64,000 nt of DNA, taken from assembly GCA_947456625.1 (NCBI GenBank), contig CANGQJ010000008.1:1-64000 (forward strand), written 5' to 3'. The notes beneath the pieces were generated by a model. It searched no databases. It saw nothing but the letters and a program-made list of their open reading frames with translations, and was not told the origin of the DNA. Below, piece by piece: positions 1 through 9,111 of this stretch; the stretch's first letter is position 1, and the number at the start of each line of letters is the position of its first letter. Made by a program: the position numbers and the translations under genes. This DNA comes from Bacteroidota bacterium (GTDB lineage Bacteria; Bacteroidota; Bacteroidia; Chitinophagales; Chitinophagaceae).

Positions 1-8
1 ACAATTTA

Positions 9-614
9 TTAGTAACTAATTTGATGTACATGTGCCAATTGTAATAAGTGCGTAAATGAGTCCGCTTTTACTTTGTCAAATATATTTGATTTAATAGTAG
101 AAACCGTATTCATTTTTAGGCCCAATAAATTGGCAATTTCCTTGGTTCTATACCCATTTAATAAATAGTGTAACACCTCCAATTCCCTTACTGCCAAAGT
201 TGAAAAAGGATTACCCGTATCCTCCACTTTTTTCTTAATTGTAAGTGGCTGGTTCTTTATAAATAGCTCCAAATGATAGTTTATTTCACTTTCCGAAGCG
301 CCCTTATGTAAATAGGAATGAATATTAAACTTATTGATGATTTTACCATAAACATCAACGGGTTGCATGGAATGAATTAAAATGGATAATTGAGGGTATT
401 TCTCATTGATAGCCTCAATATATTCCAAGGAATTACCGTCCGGTAAAATTATATCCAATATTAAGTGGGTATAAGGATTCGTGGCTAATTCGGTCATTAA
501 ATCTGTGCAAGTACTCACTTCACCTACCGTGCCCACCTGTAATTTATTTAAAATGGCAGTTAACCCCATCTTCACAATACTATGATCCTCAGCTACTAAT
601 ACTTTTGCATCCAT
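9..614 (-). CDS. LuxR/NarL-type response regulator
   Basis: DNA-binding response regulator of 201 aa. The N-terminal receiver domain (about residues 4-120) carries the acidic pair E9/D10 and a likely phospho-acceptor D54 in LILDIILPDG. The C-terminal LuxR-type helix-turn-helix (about 135-195) contains LNGYRTKEIANLLGL followed by the recognition segment NTVSTIKSNI. The start ATG is at 612-614. No histidine kinase lies in the window, so the partner is either off the left edge or unlinked. The conserved receiver Lys near residue 105 fits YLHKGASE. Target genes cannot be inferred. Family assignment is secure; the specific role is unknown. Confidence 0.9.
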   Translation of the reverse strand: MDAKVLVAEDHSIVKMGLTAILNKLQVGTVGEVSTCTDLMTELATNPYTHLILDIILPDGNSLEYIEAINEKYPQLSILIHSMQPVDVYGKIINKFNIHSYLHKGASESEINYHLELFIKNQPLTIKKKVEDTGNPFSTLAVRELEVLHYLLNGYRTKEIANLLGLKMNTVSTIKSNIFDKVKADSFTHLLQLAHVHQISY

Positions 615-682
615 TTATTTCAATTTTAAAGAAACGGTTATCAATTCAATTAATGGGCTGATGCCATAGTAACCATTCTAAA

Positions 683-690
683 CAAATTTA
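683..690 (-). promoter_or_regulatory. Possible -7 box for the response regulator gene
   Basis: The minus strand reads TAAATTTG, a full match to the Bacteroidota -7 element TAnnTTTG, 68 bases upstream of the regulator's ATG. I see no convincing -33 TTTG at the usual 17-23 base spacing (one occurs at 14). The rest of the 278-base divergent gap (615-892) shows nothing else that I recognise. Confidence 0.3.
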
Positions 691-892
691 GGGAGACTTT
701 GGGTCAAATACATTGATTTTCATGAGAATAGAATTAATTCTAATTAAATTGGATGCATTTAATTGAGGAAAGCTATCGACATTATAAGTAATACTCAAAA
801 GGCATTAGAGCTAAATCTAGTATAATTAAAAAATAATATTTCCTAAATTTATACTGTCTTATTATTAGACCCCCCTAAACGATTGCTTGCTT

Positions 893-1123
893 ATGTTCAC
901 GCTAACTGAAATAGTTAAGGATGACATTTTAGAAATTAGATTTTCACTTGAACATTGTGAAAGTAAAATTTATACTATTACCAATGCAAATGGTGTAGAT
1001 GTATTACAGGGTAAAATTACGGGCAATACCCAAAGAACCTGCCTTTATGTAGGTGACTTAAAAAAAGGGAAATTTAGTTTTAGATTGGGGGATGATAATG
1101 GACAAGAATTCACAATACAATAA
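893..1123 (+). CDS. Small protein resembling a lone T9SS type A sorting domain
   Basis: A 76-aa protein. An in-frame TTG lies two codons earlier, but the ATG at 893 is the natural start. The sequence looks like a single beta-sandwich: IYTITNANGVDVLQGKI, then a polar strand, then LKKGKFSFRL and a short basic/hydrophobic end. This follows the pattern of the type IX C-terminal sorting domain (strand, GxxVLxG, LxxGxYxxxL), yet there is no signal peptide and no cargo domain. The gene stands alone between divergent and convergent neighbours. It could be a remnant, a small cytosolic protein of the same fold, or a chance resemblance. Confidence 0.5.
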   Translation: MFTLTEIVKDDILEIRFSLEHCESKIYTITNANGVDVLQGKITGNTQRTCLYVGDLKKGKFSFRLGDDNGQEFTIQ

Positions 1124-1174
1124 GTCCTTTAAAATAGGCGGCACATACTATTATCTATAAAAGAATCGTAAAAA

Positions 1175-2572
1175 TTACTTTATCGATTGTAGTTGATCTA
1201 ATATAATTTTCTTGATGGTTGATGGACTTATTTTTATACCAATCAACCTTGAATTATTATCTATTAAATAAAATAATGGATTAGTAAACGCATCATATGC
1301 ATTGCGAATATTAAAATTCCCATTTATACCCCCCATATTGACATGAACATATTTATTTGATAAATGATGTTTAATTATAAATTGTTTCCAATCGGATTTA
1401 TTATCGGTGGGTGCATTACAAATTGCATACTTTCCAATATTTAAAACATATTGTTTTTCTAATAAACTTAGAACACTATCCATTTTAGGCAATTCCACTT
1501 TACAATGCTCGCAATTAGGATCATAAAATACGATTAAGGTAAATTGATGCTCTTTTGCAAAGGCATGCATATTTTGCTCTATGTTGGTAGTATCTTTTAA
1601 TAATATATTTAATGCAGTATCAAATAATTTTTGAGTACTTTTATTTGCAATTTCTCCTAATAAAACATCAAGCTTTTTCTTGTCAATATTTTTACAAGGT
1701 TTGTCTTGGACATATTTTTTTAAAAAAGCAGCATACCCATCGGCATTGTTAATAATATCTCGGTTCTTAAATAATTTTAAACAATAGTCAAAAACATAGT
1801 CATGTGCTTTATTGTAACAGTCTATTTTATGCATAACCGAATCGGCTGCAACCAATAGAGAATCTGCATTTAAGGGATAATAAGAAAAATATTCTGTTAA
1901 GATTTGTCTTAAATTAGGAGTAAATAACAACTTAGGTTCATAGTAATTGAATCCTGTAAAAAAATGCTGTCTTGCAAAATAATTTTTCCTGTTAGGTATT
2001 GAAGAATCCAATTTGTTTAATGCGTCAAAGTGTATATATAAAGCTTCCTTAACATTTAATTTTTTTAATAGTGTAGCCCTAAATTTAACAAGCTCATTTG
2101 TTTTAGGTTTTAAGAAATTAGCTTTTTGAGCTAAACTAATAATTTTACCTTTAGCAATTTCTTGCGTTAATAAACTGTCATAATTGGAAAGTTTTTTTTC
2201 AAGTATTTGATACTCAATAAAATTTTTGTTTTTAACTTTATTGGTGGTAACTGAGTCCAAATAGTTATCTCCTTTTATTTCAAATTGTAAACTATCCTTG
2301 TTCTCTAAAATAAAATATAATTTTTGCTTAGTCACCGGGAAATAAAAATAATAAACACCTCCTATAATCGGCTTTTTCCATTTTATGGTTGATAACCCTT
2401 TTGTTAAGTTTATGGTGTCCTTTGCTAAAAAATTTTTCTCGTCAAATACCACACCCCTAAAATAGGCCACCGTATCCTTTATGTGGCTGGCTTTTAATTT
2501 AATTTGGTATTGCGCATGAGCATGAAAAGTAATGGATATTGTTAAAATTGCAAGTAAAGTACCTTTTTTCAT
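1175..2572 (-). CDS. Exported thioredoxin-fold protein (TlpA/DUF5106-like)
   Basis: A 465-aa protein with an N-terminal signal peptide (first about 20 residues, ending near HAHAQ). The N-terminal region (about 22-110) resembles the DUF4369-type beta domain seen in Bacteroidota thiol-disulfide proteins. A helical middle follows, and a thioredoxin-like domain starts near residue 335 with a CxxC redox motif (DPNCEHCK) and a likely cis-proline in FTNPLFYLID. Such proteins act in the periplasm as disulfide reductases or isomerases, often in cytochrome maturation or oxidative stress. No dedicated partner is adjacent. The fold is confident; the substrate is unknown. Confidence 0.8.
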   Translation of the reverse strand: MKKGTLLAILTISITFHAHAQYQIKLKASHIKDTVAYFRGVVFDEKNFLAKDTINLTKGLSTIKWKKPIIGGVYYFYFPVTKQKLYFILENKDSLQFEIKGDNYLDSVTTNKVKNKNFIEYQILEKKLSNYDSLLTQEIAKGKIISLAQKANFLKPKTNELVKFRATLLKKLNVKEALYIHFDALNKLDSSIPNRKNYFARQHFFTGFNYYEPKLLFTPNLRQILTEYFSYYPLNADSLLVAADSVMHKIDCYNKAHDYVFDYCLKLFKNRDIINNADGYAAFLKKYVQDKPCKNIDKKKLDVLLGEIANKSTQKLFDTALNILLKDTTNIEQNMHAFAKEHQFTLIVFYDPNCEHCKVELPKMDSVLSLLEKQYVLNIGKYAICNAPTDNKSDWKQFIIKHHLSNKYVHVNMGGINGNFNIRNAYDAFTNPLFYLIDNNSRLIGIKISPSTIKKIILDQLQSIK

Positions 2573-2732
2573 GGCTCAAAATTAACATTACAAACTTATA
2601 TATAAAAATAAATGCGTATAGGTTTTATATTAATAATTTTAGGGGATGCTATTCCTTATTATTACTATATTTAAGTATTAAATTACCGAATTATTGAAAA
2701 TTTGAATTAACAAAGCATGATCTCGGATTTTT

Positions 2733-2828
2733 ATGATACCTCAAATCTTACAAGAATCCCTCAAATCAAAACTAGGTCAAGGCAAAGCTATTATATTACT
2801 TGGCCCTCGCCAAGTAGGGAAAATATAG
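2733..2828 (+). pseudogene. Remnant of an AAA_14/DUF4143 ATPase
   Basis: A 31-codon open frame starting ATG ATA CCT and ending in TAG. It translates to a helix-forming start followed by AIILLGPRQVGKI, the Walker A region typical of the AAA_14 plus DUF4143 ATPases (usual form GPRQVGKTT, about 380-400 aa). The frame stops exactly where the Thr of the P-loop should be, and rlmH begins 28 bases later, so everything after the P-loop is missing. These ATPases are accessory genes often gained and lost in Bacteroidota. It is too short to work as an ATPase. Confidence 0.75.
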
Positions 2829-2856
2829 AGTAATTTTTACTTTAACTATAACTAAA

Positions 2857-3321
2857 ATGAAAATAAGTATCTGGTCAGTTGGTAAAGCTAATGAATCTTA
2901 TATAAAAGAAGGTGTAAATCAGTTCACAAAACGAATCAGCCATTACTACCCTATTGATTGGCAATTAATACAACCTAGTAAATTATCTGAGCCATTGCAA
3001 ATTAAAAAGGGGGAAGAAATTAATATTTTAAAAGCATTAACCCAAACCGATGTTCTTGTGTTGCTAGATGAAACTGGTAAAATGTTAAACTCTCCAGGAC
3101 TTGCAAATCTCATACAACAAAAAGCTAACCAAAGCGCACAACGCATTGTATTTTTAATTGGTGGTGCTTATGGTGTTTCTGAAGTAATAAAAAAAAGAGC
3201 CAATTTTACATGGAGTTTATCCGAATTGGTATTCCCACATATGTTGGTACGTTTAATTTTAGCAGAACAAATTTATAGGGCATGTAGCATTCTTGCAAAT
3301 GAAAAGTACCATCACGAATAA
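2857..3321 (+). CDS. rlmH: 23S rRNA (pseudouridine1915-N3)-methyltransferase RlmH
   Basis: A 154-aa SPOUT-class methyltransferase that uses S-adenosylmethionine to methylate pseudouridine 1915 in helix 69 of 23S rRNA on the assembled 70S ribosome. The length matches the family (about 155 aa). The trefoil-knot SAM site is visible as FLIGGAYGVS (about residues 99-108), and the C-terminal segment FPHMLVRLILAEQIYRA followed by YHHE is diagnostic. The ATG at 2857 gives the expected first strand MKISIWSVGK. It precedes the rhomboid gene by 31 bases and may be cotranscribed with it. Confidence 0.97.
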   Translation: MKISIWSVGKANESYIKEGVNQFTKRISHYYPIDWQLIQPSKLSEPLQIKKGEEINILKALTQTDVLVLLDETGKMLNSPGLANLIQQKANQSAQRIVFLIGGAYGVSEVIKKRANFTWSLSELVFPHMLVRLILAEQIYRACSILANEKYHHE

Positions 3322-3352
3322 TTTATTTAAAACACAGCATTATAAATTTTAA

Positions 3353-4003
3353 ATGTCAATAACACTTATTATAATAGTTATCACCGTTATCATTTCATTT
3401 ACTGCAATGAATAATGACAGTTTAATGGATCAACTTATTTTTCATCCCTACAGCATTGCAAAAAATCCAATGGGTTGGTATAGGGCAATTACCTGCGGTT
3501 TTATACATGCCGATTTTATGCATCTTGCTTTTAACATGTTTTCGTTTTATATGTTTGGAGAATTAGTTGAAAAATACTTTGATTATATATTTGGAGCTGC
3601 TGGTCAAACCCTTTACATAATTTTATATGTAAGTGCTTTAGTGGTATGTATTATACCCACCTATTTTAGCCATTTTAAACAGTATTATTATAAAAGCTTG
3701 GGAGCTTCGGGTGCCGTTTCGGCCATTGTTTTTGCGGGTATATTTTTACAACCCACCATGCTTATTGGTTTTTTTATTGTGCCACCAATTATCCCTGGAT
3801 TTATTTTTGGCCCCATTTATTTAGCTTTAACAGTATACCTTTCTAAAAAAGGAGGAGGGAATATTAATCACAGTGCACATATTTGGGGTGCAGTATTTGG
3901 AATAGTATTTTTATGGGTTGCTTCCAAAACTGCTGGCCTGGAAGGCCGCTTGGATGTATTAACCTCCTTTATTTACCAGGTTAGGACTTATTTAGGAAAG
4001 TAA
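3353..4003 (+). CDS. Rhomboid-family intramembrane serine protease
   Basis: A 216-aa polytopic membrane protein. The catalytic Ser119 is in GASGA, and the partner His176 is in NHSAHIWG (an AHxxG motif). The oxyanion-type Asn61 lies in the HLAFNM segment after the HxDFxH loop. About six hydrophobic segments fit the basic six-helix rhomboid core with no cytosolic extension. Rhomboids cut single-span membrane proteins within the bilayer; the substrate here is unknown. It follows rlmH on the same strand, and its end abuts the convergent PorP-like gene with no gap. Confidence 0.93.
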   Translation: MSITLIIIVITVIISFTAMNNDSLMDQLIFHPYSIAKNPMGWYRAITCGFIHADFMHLAFNMFSFYMFGELVEKYFDYIFGAAGQTLYIILYVSALVVCIIPTYFSHFKQYYYKSLGASGAVSAIVFAGIFLQPTMLIGFFIVPPIIPGFIFGPIYLALTVYLSKKGGGNINHSAHIWGAVFGIVFLWVASKTAGLEGRLDVLTSFIYQVRTYLGK

Positions 4004-5008
4004 TTAATTTAAGACACTTCTTAAATTTTTAGATTGTCTATTTCTAAAATTAGTAGTTAATGTAAACTCTAATGTTTGTGGATGTACATTGGACATGGTC
4101 ATTTTATTTTGATAAACATCATAAGTTACACCTACGCTATACTTACTTAACATCATACCCAAATAAGGTACCAAGGCGTCGTTTGTTCTATAAAAACAAC
4201 CCACATAAAAACGGTTTTGCAAATCCTCGTAGGAATAAATAGGCAATCCTAAAGCAGCTCCTACATAAAAATATTCAGATTCTAACCTATTTTGATAACT
4301 AGCATGCATAAAATAAGTATAGTCTTCCATTAATTTATGCTCTACATTAAGGGTTGCAATAAATTGAAAACTTTGATTGGCATTGCCATATATCTGCGTA
4401 TTTGAGCTTCTATTAATATAAAAGATACTACCTCCAAATTGCATAAAAGCCTCTTTATTATTATTGGAAAATAGCAATCCCCCATTTGTTGAAAAAGTGG
4501 TTGGAAAATTCCCCACTGCTTCCATTGTTGTATTATAAAATAAACGTCCCGAATTATATTGATCACTAAAAGTTAAAGCAGCTCTATCAATATTTCGGCT
4601 AATAATGGTGGAGCTAATTCCTAAGGATAGAAAACTAGATCTGTTTTCGTTTAAGAATACTCTATTTGCCAAGCTTAATGTTATTTCATTCGTTTGCAAT
4701 ATGCCATTTAACACCTGATCTGATACGCCCAAAATTCCCAAGCCAAAATTATGGAAACCTTCGTTTTCTATATTACTAAATAAAGCAAAATCGGCCCCAA
4801 CACCAATGGTTCGGTAAGGATCACCAACACCTGCAAATTGATTCCTAAAAAAAGTTTGAAAATGATTACTACTACCAAACCCAACCGCTGCTGGATTAAA
4901 ATAATTGGTATTCAAAAAGGACTGAGACATATATGGAGTTTGGGCATATACATTTACCCCTATGAATAAGCCTAAACAAAGTATCTGTATCTTAATTAAT
5001 TTAACCAT
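4004..5008 (-). CDS. PorP/SprF-family type IX secretion outer-membrane protein
   Basis: A 334-aa protein with a signal peptide (about 1-22, ending VYAQ). The opening TPYMSQSFLNTNYFNPAAVGF is the classic PorP/SprF start (QY...N...NPAxAG), followed by a long run of alternating beta strands consistent with a 14-strand barrel. PorP/SprF paralogues hold T9SS cargo with type B C-terminal domains at the cell surface. The ATG directly follows the stop of the upstream type B cargo gene (TAAATG), so the two are almost certainly cotranscribed and translationally coupled. The pairing predicts that this protein is the partner of that particular cargo. Confidence 0.9.
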   Translation of the reverse strand: MVKLIKIQILCLGLFIGVNVYAQTPYMSQSFLNTNYFNPAAVGFGSSNHFQTFFRNQFAGVGDPYRTIGVGADFALFSNIENEGFHNFGLGILGVSDQVLNGILQTNEITLSLANRVFLNENRSSFLSLGISSTIISRNIDRAALTFSDQYNSGRLFYNTTMEAVGNFPTTFSTNGGLLFSNNNKEAFMQFGGSIFYINRSSNTQIYGNANQSFQFIATLNVEHKLMEDYTYFMHASYQNRLESEYFYVGAALGLPIYSYEDLQNRFYVGCFYRTNDALVPYLGMMLSKYSVGVTYDVYQNKMTMSNVHPQTLEFTLTTNFRNRQSKNLRSVLN

Positions 5009-8000
5009 TTACCTAATTAAAATTACGGATCCTGTTTTTGTTATGTGCTGGTCCTTGTAGGTGGTATAATCTAATATATAGGTATAAGCATCCATATCCT
5101 GATCCCTACCATTAAATTTACCATCCCAAAATCCATTAACATTATTTGTTTCAAAAATTAACTTACCCCACCTATTAAATAGTTTAAAATAATTAAAGGT
5201 TTTTACGCCAGCCCCATATTCAATTTTTAAAACATCATTTAACCCATCATTATTTGGTGTAAAGGCTTTGGGAATATTCACTACAATTTGGTCTGAAACT
5301 ATAATATGATAGGTGTCTTCAATTTTACAATTACTTAATGTATCGGTCCTAATTAGTTTATAATCACTTGTGCTACTTGCTCTAAATAATGGACTTTTAA
5401 CGAACACATTTGATAAATTATTGCCTGGAATCCATAAGTACTGCGTATAACCAGAATCAACTTTAATATTTACTAAAGTAGTATCTATGTCCGGTAATAC
5501 AAACATGGTATATTCTGCTCCTTTTAAAGGGTCAACCACCTTAATGGTATCTCCTTTAACTATGTTATTATACTTGGGGCAAAAATCATTTTTGTAAGCT
5601 AGTGAAATTTGATAAAATCCTTTTTTAGTATAAATATGTGCATATGGTATTGTTTTAGCTGAAAAAGTACTATCTCCAAAATCCCAAGAGAAGTGAGCTC
5701 CATTGGCATCTAAAATATTACCCCTAATTTTAACAGGGGTATTAATACATACATAGTTGGTACTATAAAATTGATTATTGGGTATGATTATTTGTTTAAT
5801 ATAAATCTCGTTGCTTGGCAATGAATTACAAAACCCATTATTTACTTGAAGCTTATAAAAACCAGGCTTAGCAGTTGCATAATTGTTGGCACTGGTGGTA
5901 GTATCTAAAATTCCATTTAATATCCATTTATAAACATCACTACCCGCCCCCTCCAAAACAATTGGATCCTGATTGCATATAATGGTATCCAATGCCTTTA
6001 AGGTTGCAACGGGGATATCTTTAATTTCAAAGGTTTTAATATTATCATAATTATACACACATTGTTTAGCATCCTGCACGCCAAGACCCACAATTACACT
6101 TCCTATATCAATACCAGTTAACACATTTCCGTTAAACTTTGCTGCAGTATTATTGGTATTCCAATTAAAATTAAATGGTGGTAACCCCCCTGTAACAACA
6201 GGGTTAAAGGTTATAGAATCGGCCACACATAAATAGTCCTTAGTTGGATTTACATTAAAACTTTGAGGCGGTGGTACCAGTGAAATGGTTGACCTCACTT
6301 CATCAAAGCAAGATCCACCCGAATAGGCCACTAATTTTACGTTAAAGTCCATGTTGTCTGGGTACTTAAAATTAGCGTAGCTATGATTGTATAATTTATT
6401 TACACTTGGGTTATCATCTATAATAGAGTCCTGTGGTTTGTTTATATAGTCCCAATAAATAACAAGCTTACCAATATTTCCAATATCTACAGTAGACAAA
6501 TTATTTAGTGCTACCGGTTTATTAGTACACAATGCTTGTGCAGATATAATCTCAAATTTAGATTTTGGATAAGCACCATTTACAGTAAAGGATTGTATGA
6601 GTTCTGCGCTACACCCATATAAACTAGTAACCGTCTCTTTTACACTATAATCACCAGTATTTATATATTTATGTTTTGGACTTGCAACTTCATCACTATT
6701 CACAGCTTTGGTGTTGTCTGGGTCTCCAAAATCCCAAAGGTATTTGAACCCCTTGCTGCCGTCCGCTATGGTACTTGCATCCTTAAACTCGGCATAGGCA
6801 TCACTTAAACAAATTTTAGGAAGTGAAAAAGCTACTTTAGGAATTGGATTAATTTGAATTGAATTAGTTTTATTAGCAGCACAACCATTAACGGTAGTCA
6901 CTTTTAAATTTACATCATATTTAATAGCTGCATCAAATTTATGTGTAACAAGCGAATTTGAAGTTAAGCTATCGGTAGCAGTTTTATCCCCATAATTCCA
7001 TACCCAACTACCTAATTGTGTACCTCCCCTAGCAAATGAACTATCCTTAAATGCAATGTCTTGGCCCAAACATTTAATATTTTGTATATTAAAATTTACT
7101 TTAGGAATACTATCTACTATATAATCCATGCTTGCCGTATCACTTAAACATCCTATATCGGTTATCACAAAATATTTAATTGGTATACTGCCAATAACAT
7201 TGGTTGGATAAGTTAATGTTTTTGAATTTACAAAAGACCCATTCCCAATTTTCCAATTATACGCAATTAATTTTCTGTCATCTGGCCCCAAAGTGGTATT
7301 GTCACTTAACAATAATGGGTCCCCTAAACAATGAGTTGAGTTTATTTGAAAGGTTGCTTTGGGTGGGCTGTACACCACTAAATCAAAATCAATGGTTTGT
7401 TCTCCACTACATCCATCCCCAGTTGGATTATTAACTTTAATTTGAATATTGTAAGTGCCTTCTTTATCAAATATCAAAGATTGATTTAAAGTATATCTAT
7501 AAATTGTTTTTCCATTTATAATATAACTTGAATCATAAGCAGGTGCATTGTTAACAGGAATATTGGCATTATTGGGAATACTCCATGCCAAGGAAAGTGG
7601 CTGGTAAGGAAGTGTTATAGAAATTTTAAAAGGGGTGCCTTTACATGTTGCTGGTAGTTTTACAGTACCATAGTCATTATTTACTGTAAGTTTTTGATAT
7701 AAATCCACAACATTAGTACCCGCATTATAACCATAGGATTCAGTTGGTCCATATCCATAAGCAATGGCATTAAATCCAGAATCTGAAACAATGGTATGTG
7801 CACCCGATTTTAATGCCACTTGATAATAAACAAAGTTATTGTCTCCAGGATGTACCATTGGATTTGAAGGCGAAGAGCCATCTACTTTTAAAGATGCTAC
7901 CCCATCCTTATGTATGGTCAAGTTTAAAAATTGTAAAGACTCTGAAATTCTTGCGTAAGGAGTTGAATTGATTGTCACCTTACTTATGGTTTGCTCAATT

Positions 8001-9100
8001 GGACTTAAATAAATCATTTCTGGATCACCATTGCCACTATTATTATTTCCATAACTTCCAGTGGTTGTAATATACTGCGCCACCATAATAGGCACATTAG
8101 ATTCTATCAAATTTGCAATATTAGATTGAAACTCATAATAAAAGTTATTTTTTAATCCCGACACAGGCAAAACTTGACCATTTAGTTTTACAATAGCTGT
8201 TGGATCACTTACGGCAACCCTAAAAATATTATTGGGCATTTTATTAGTAGGCACCGTCAAATACTTTTTACCCCAAGCATTTGCTGGAAATGCTTGCTGA
8301 ATATAATTGTCTGCTGTTTTTGAATTATTGTCAAAAATGCTCACTTTTCCGGAGCCTGAAAAAACGGCAATTCTTTTACAAGTACTTGTTGCAGTGGCAA
8401 CAGACCTAATTAAAGTACCCGTTAAATCCTCTCCAGTTGTAGTAGTATTTAGTTTGCCAAATACATTGTATACCTGCCCTTTATTTAAGGCAACTTTTAT
8501 AGTATCTCCCGCTTTTTTACCACCAACGTTACTAGCACTTAAAACAATTTCTACATTGGTATTATCCTCCGTAGCAATTACATAGGCATAACAATAAGAA
8601 AAATTATTGTTGGAGATTTGAGTGTAGTTAATAGAATAATAGGACCTCCCTAATGTATTTGTTGGAAATAATAAAGTGGCACCCGAAACACTACCATCAT
8701 AAATGTGGGCATAGGCAATAATGGAGTAATCCGAAGTAATATGTATTCCTTTATCAGATATTCCTTCGGCAGTGATTCTAGCATCCTGTGTACCTGTTTT
8801 AGGAATGGGATCGGAACTGGTTACATTATTGGCTGTAACTGCATATTGTTTTGAATAACCAAGCGCAGGGATTTCAACGGTAACGGTAGCATCATGGTCC
8901 GAGGTAAAATATAAAACTAAATCTTGAGACCCCCCAGTAGAAACCGGCTCCCCCGCATTAGTATACATAGATACGTGGCTACCATATCCCACCCAAAAAT
9001 CCTTCCCTTTATTTGAAAAATCCTGGGCGTTAGCAAATGGAATGTTTGCAAAACAAAGAATTAGTATTAAGAAGGATATTATTAAATGTTGGGGGCGCAT
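5009..9100 (-). CDS. Giant T9SS type B cargo protein with IgGFc-binding-like and PKD domains
   Basis: About 1363 aa from the ATG at 9098-9100. A TTG 30 bases earlier would overlap tilS and is less likely. A signal peptide ends near NAQD. The N-terminal third begins with GKDFWVGYG and resembles the IgGFc-binding-type beta domain of Bacteroidota surface proteins. Several PKD-like modules follow, recognisable by WDFGD or WNYGD (for example YLWDFGDPDN and FSWDFGDSTF). The C-terminus is a textbook type B sorting domain: IPKAFTPNNDGLND, then FNRWGKLIFET, WDGKFNGRD and a final ITKTGSVILIR. It is therefore exported by the Sec system and then T9SS and kept at the surface, probably for adhesion or gliding. 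It is encoded directly before its PorP/SprF partner. Confidence 0.93.
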   Translation of the reverse strand: MRPQHLIISFLILILCFANIPFANAQDFSNKGKDFWVGYGSHVSMYTNAGEPVSTGGSQDLVLYFTSDHDATVTVEIPALGYSKQYAVTANNVTSSDPIPKTGTQDARITAEGISDKGIHITSDYSIIAYAHIYDGSVSGATLLFPTNTLGRSYYSINYTQISNNNFSYCYAYVIATEDNTNVEIVLSASNVGGKKAGDTIKVALNKGQVYNVFGKLNTTTTGEDLTGTLIRSVATATSTCKRIAVFSGSGKVSIFDNNSKTADNYIQQAFPANAWGKKYLTVPTNKMPNNIFRVAVSDPTAIVKLNGQVLPVSGLKNNFYYEFQSNIANLIESNVPIMVAQYITTTGSYGNNNSGNGDPEMIYLSPIEQTISKVTINSTPYARISESLQFLNLTIHKDGVASLKVDGSSPSNPMVHPGDNNFVYYQVALKSGAHTIVSDSGFNAIAYGYGPTESYGYNAGTNVVDLYQKLTVNNDYGTVKLPATCKGTPFKISITLPYQPLSLAWSIPNNANIPVNNAPAYDSSYIINGKTIYRYTLNQSLIFDKEGTYNIQIKVNNPTGDGCSGEQTIDFDLVVYSPPKATFQINSTHCLGDPLLLSDNTTLGPDDRKLIAYNWKIGNGSFVNSKTLTYPTNVIGSIPIKYFVITDIGCLSDTASMDYIVDSIPKVNFNIQNIKCLGQDIAFKDSSFARGGTQLGSWVWNYGDKTATDSLTSNSLVTHKFDAAIKYDVNLKVTTVNGCAANKTNSIQINPIPKVAFSLPKICLSDAYAEFKDASTIADGSKGFKYLWDFGDPDNTKAVNSDEVASPKHKYINTGDYSVKETVTSLYGCSAELIQSFTVNGAYPKSKFEIISAQALCTNKPVALNNLSTVDIGNIGKLVIYWDYINKPQDSIIDDNPSVNKLYNHSYANFKYPDNMDFNVKLVAYSGGSCFDEVRSTISLVPPPQSFNVNPTKDYLCVADSITFNPVVTGGLPPFNFNWNTNNTAAKFNGNVLTGIDIGSVIVGLGVQDAKQCVYNYDNIKTFEIKDIPVATLKALDTIICNQDPIVLEGAGSDVYKWILNGILDTTTSANNYATAKPGFYKLQVNNGFCNSLPSNEIYIKQIIIPNNQFYSTNYVCINTPVKIRGNILDANGAHFSWDFGDSTFSAKTIPYAHIYTKKGFYQISLAYKNDFCPKYNNIVKGDTIKVVDPLKGAEYTMFVLPDIDTTLVNIKVDSGYTQYLWIPGNNLSNVFVKSPLFRASSTSDYKLIRTDTLSNCKIEDTYHIIVSDQIVVNIPKAFTPNNDGLNDVLKIEYGAGVKTFNYFKLFNRWGKLIFETNNVNGFWDGKFNGRDQDMDAYTYILDYTTYKDQHITKTGSVILIR

Positions 9101-9111
9101 TAATAGTAAAT

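Noticed and set aside
4342..4566. Short open frame in another register inside the PorP/SprF gene
   Set aside because: The PorP frame is fully conserved here; the alternative frame has no domain or start signal.
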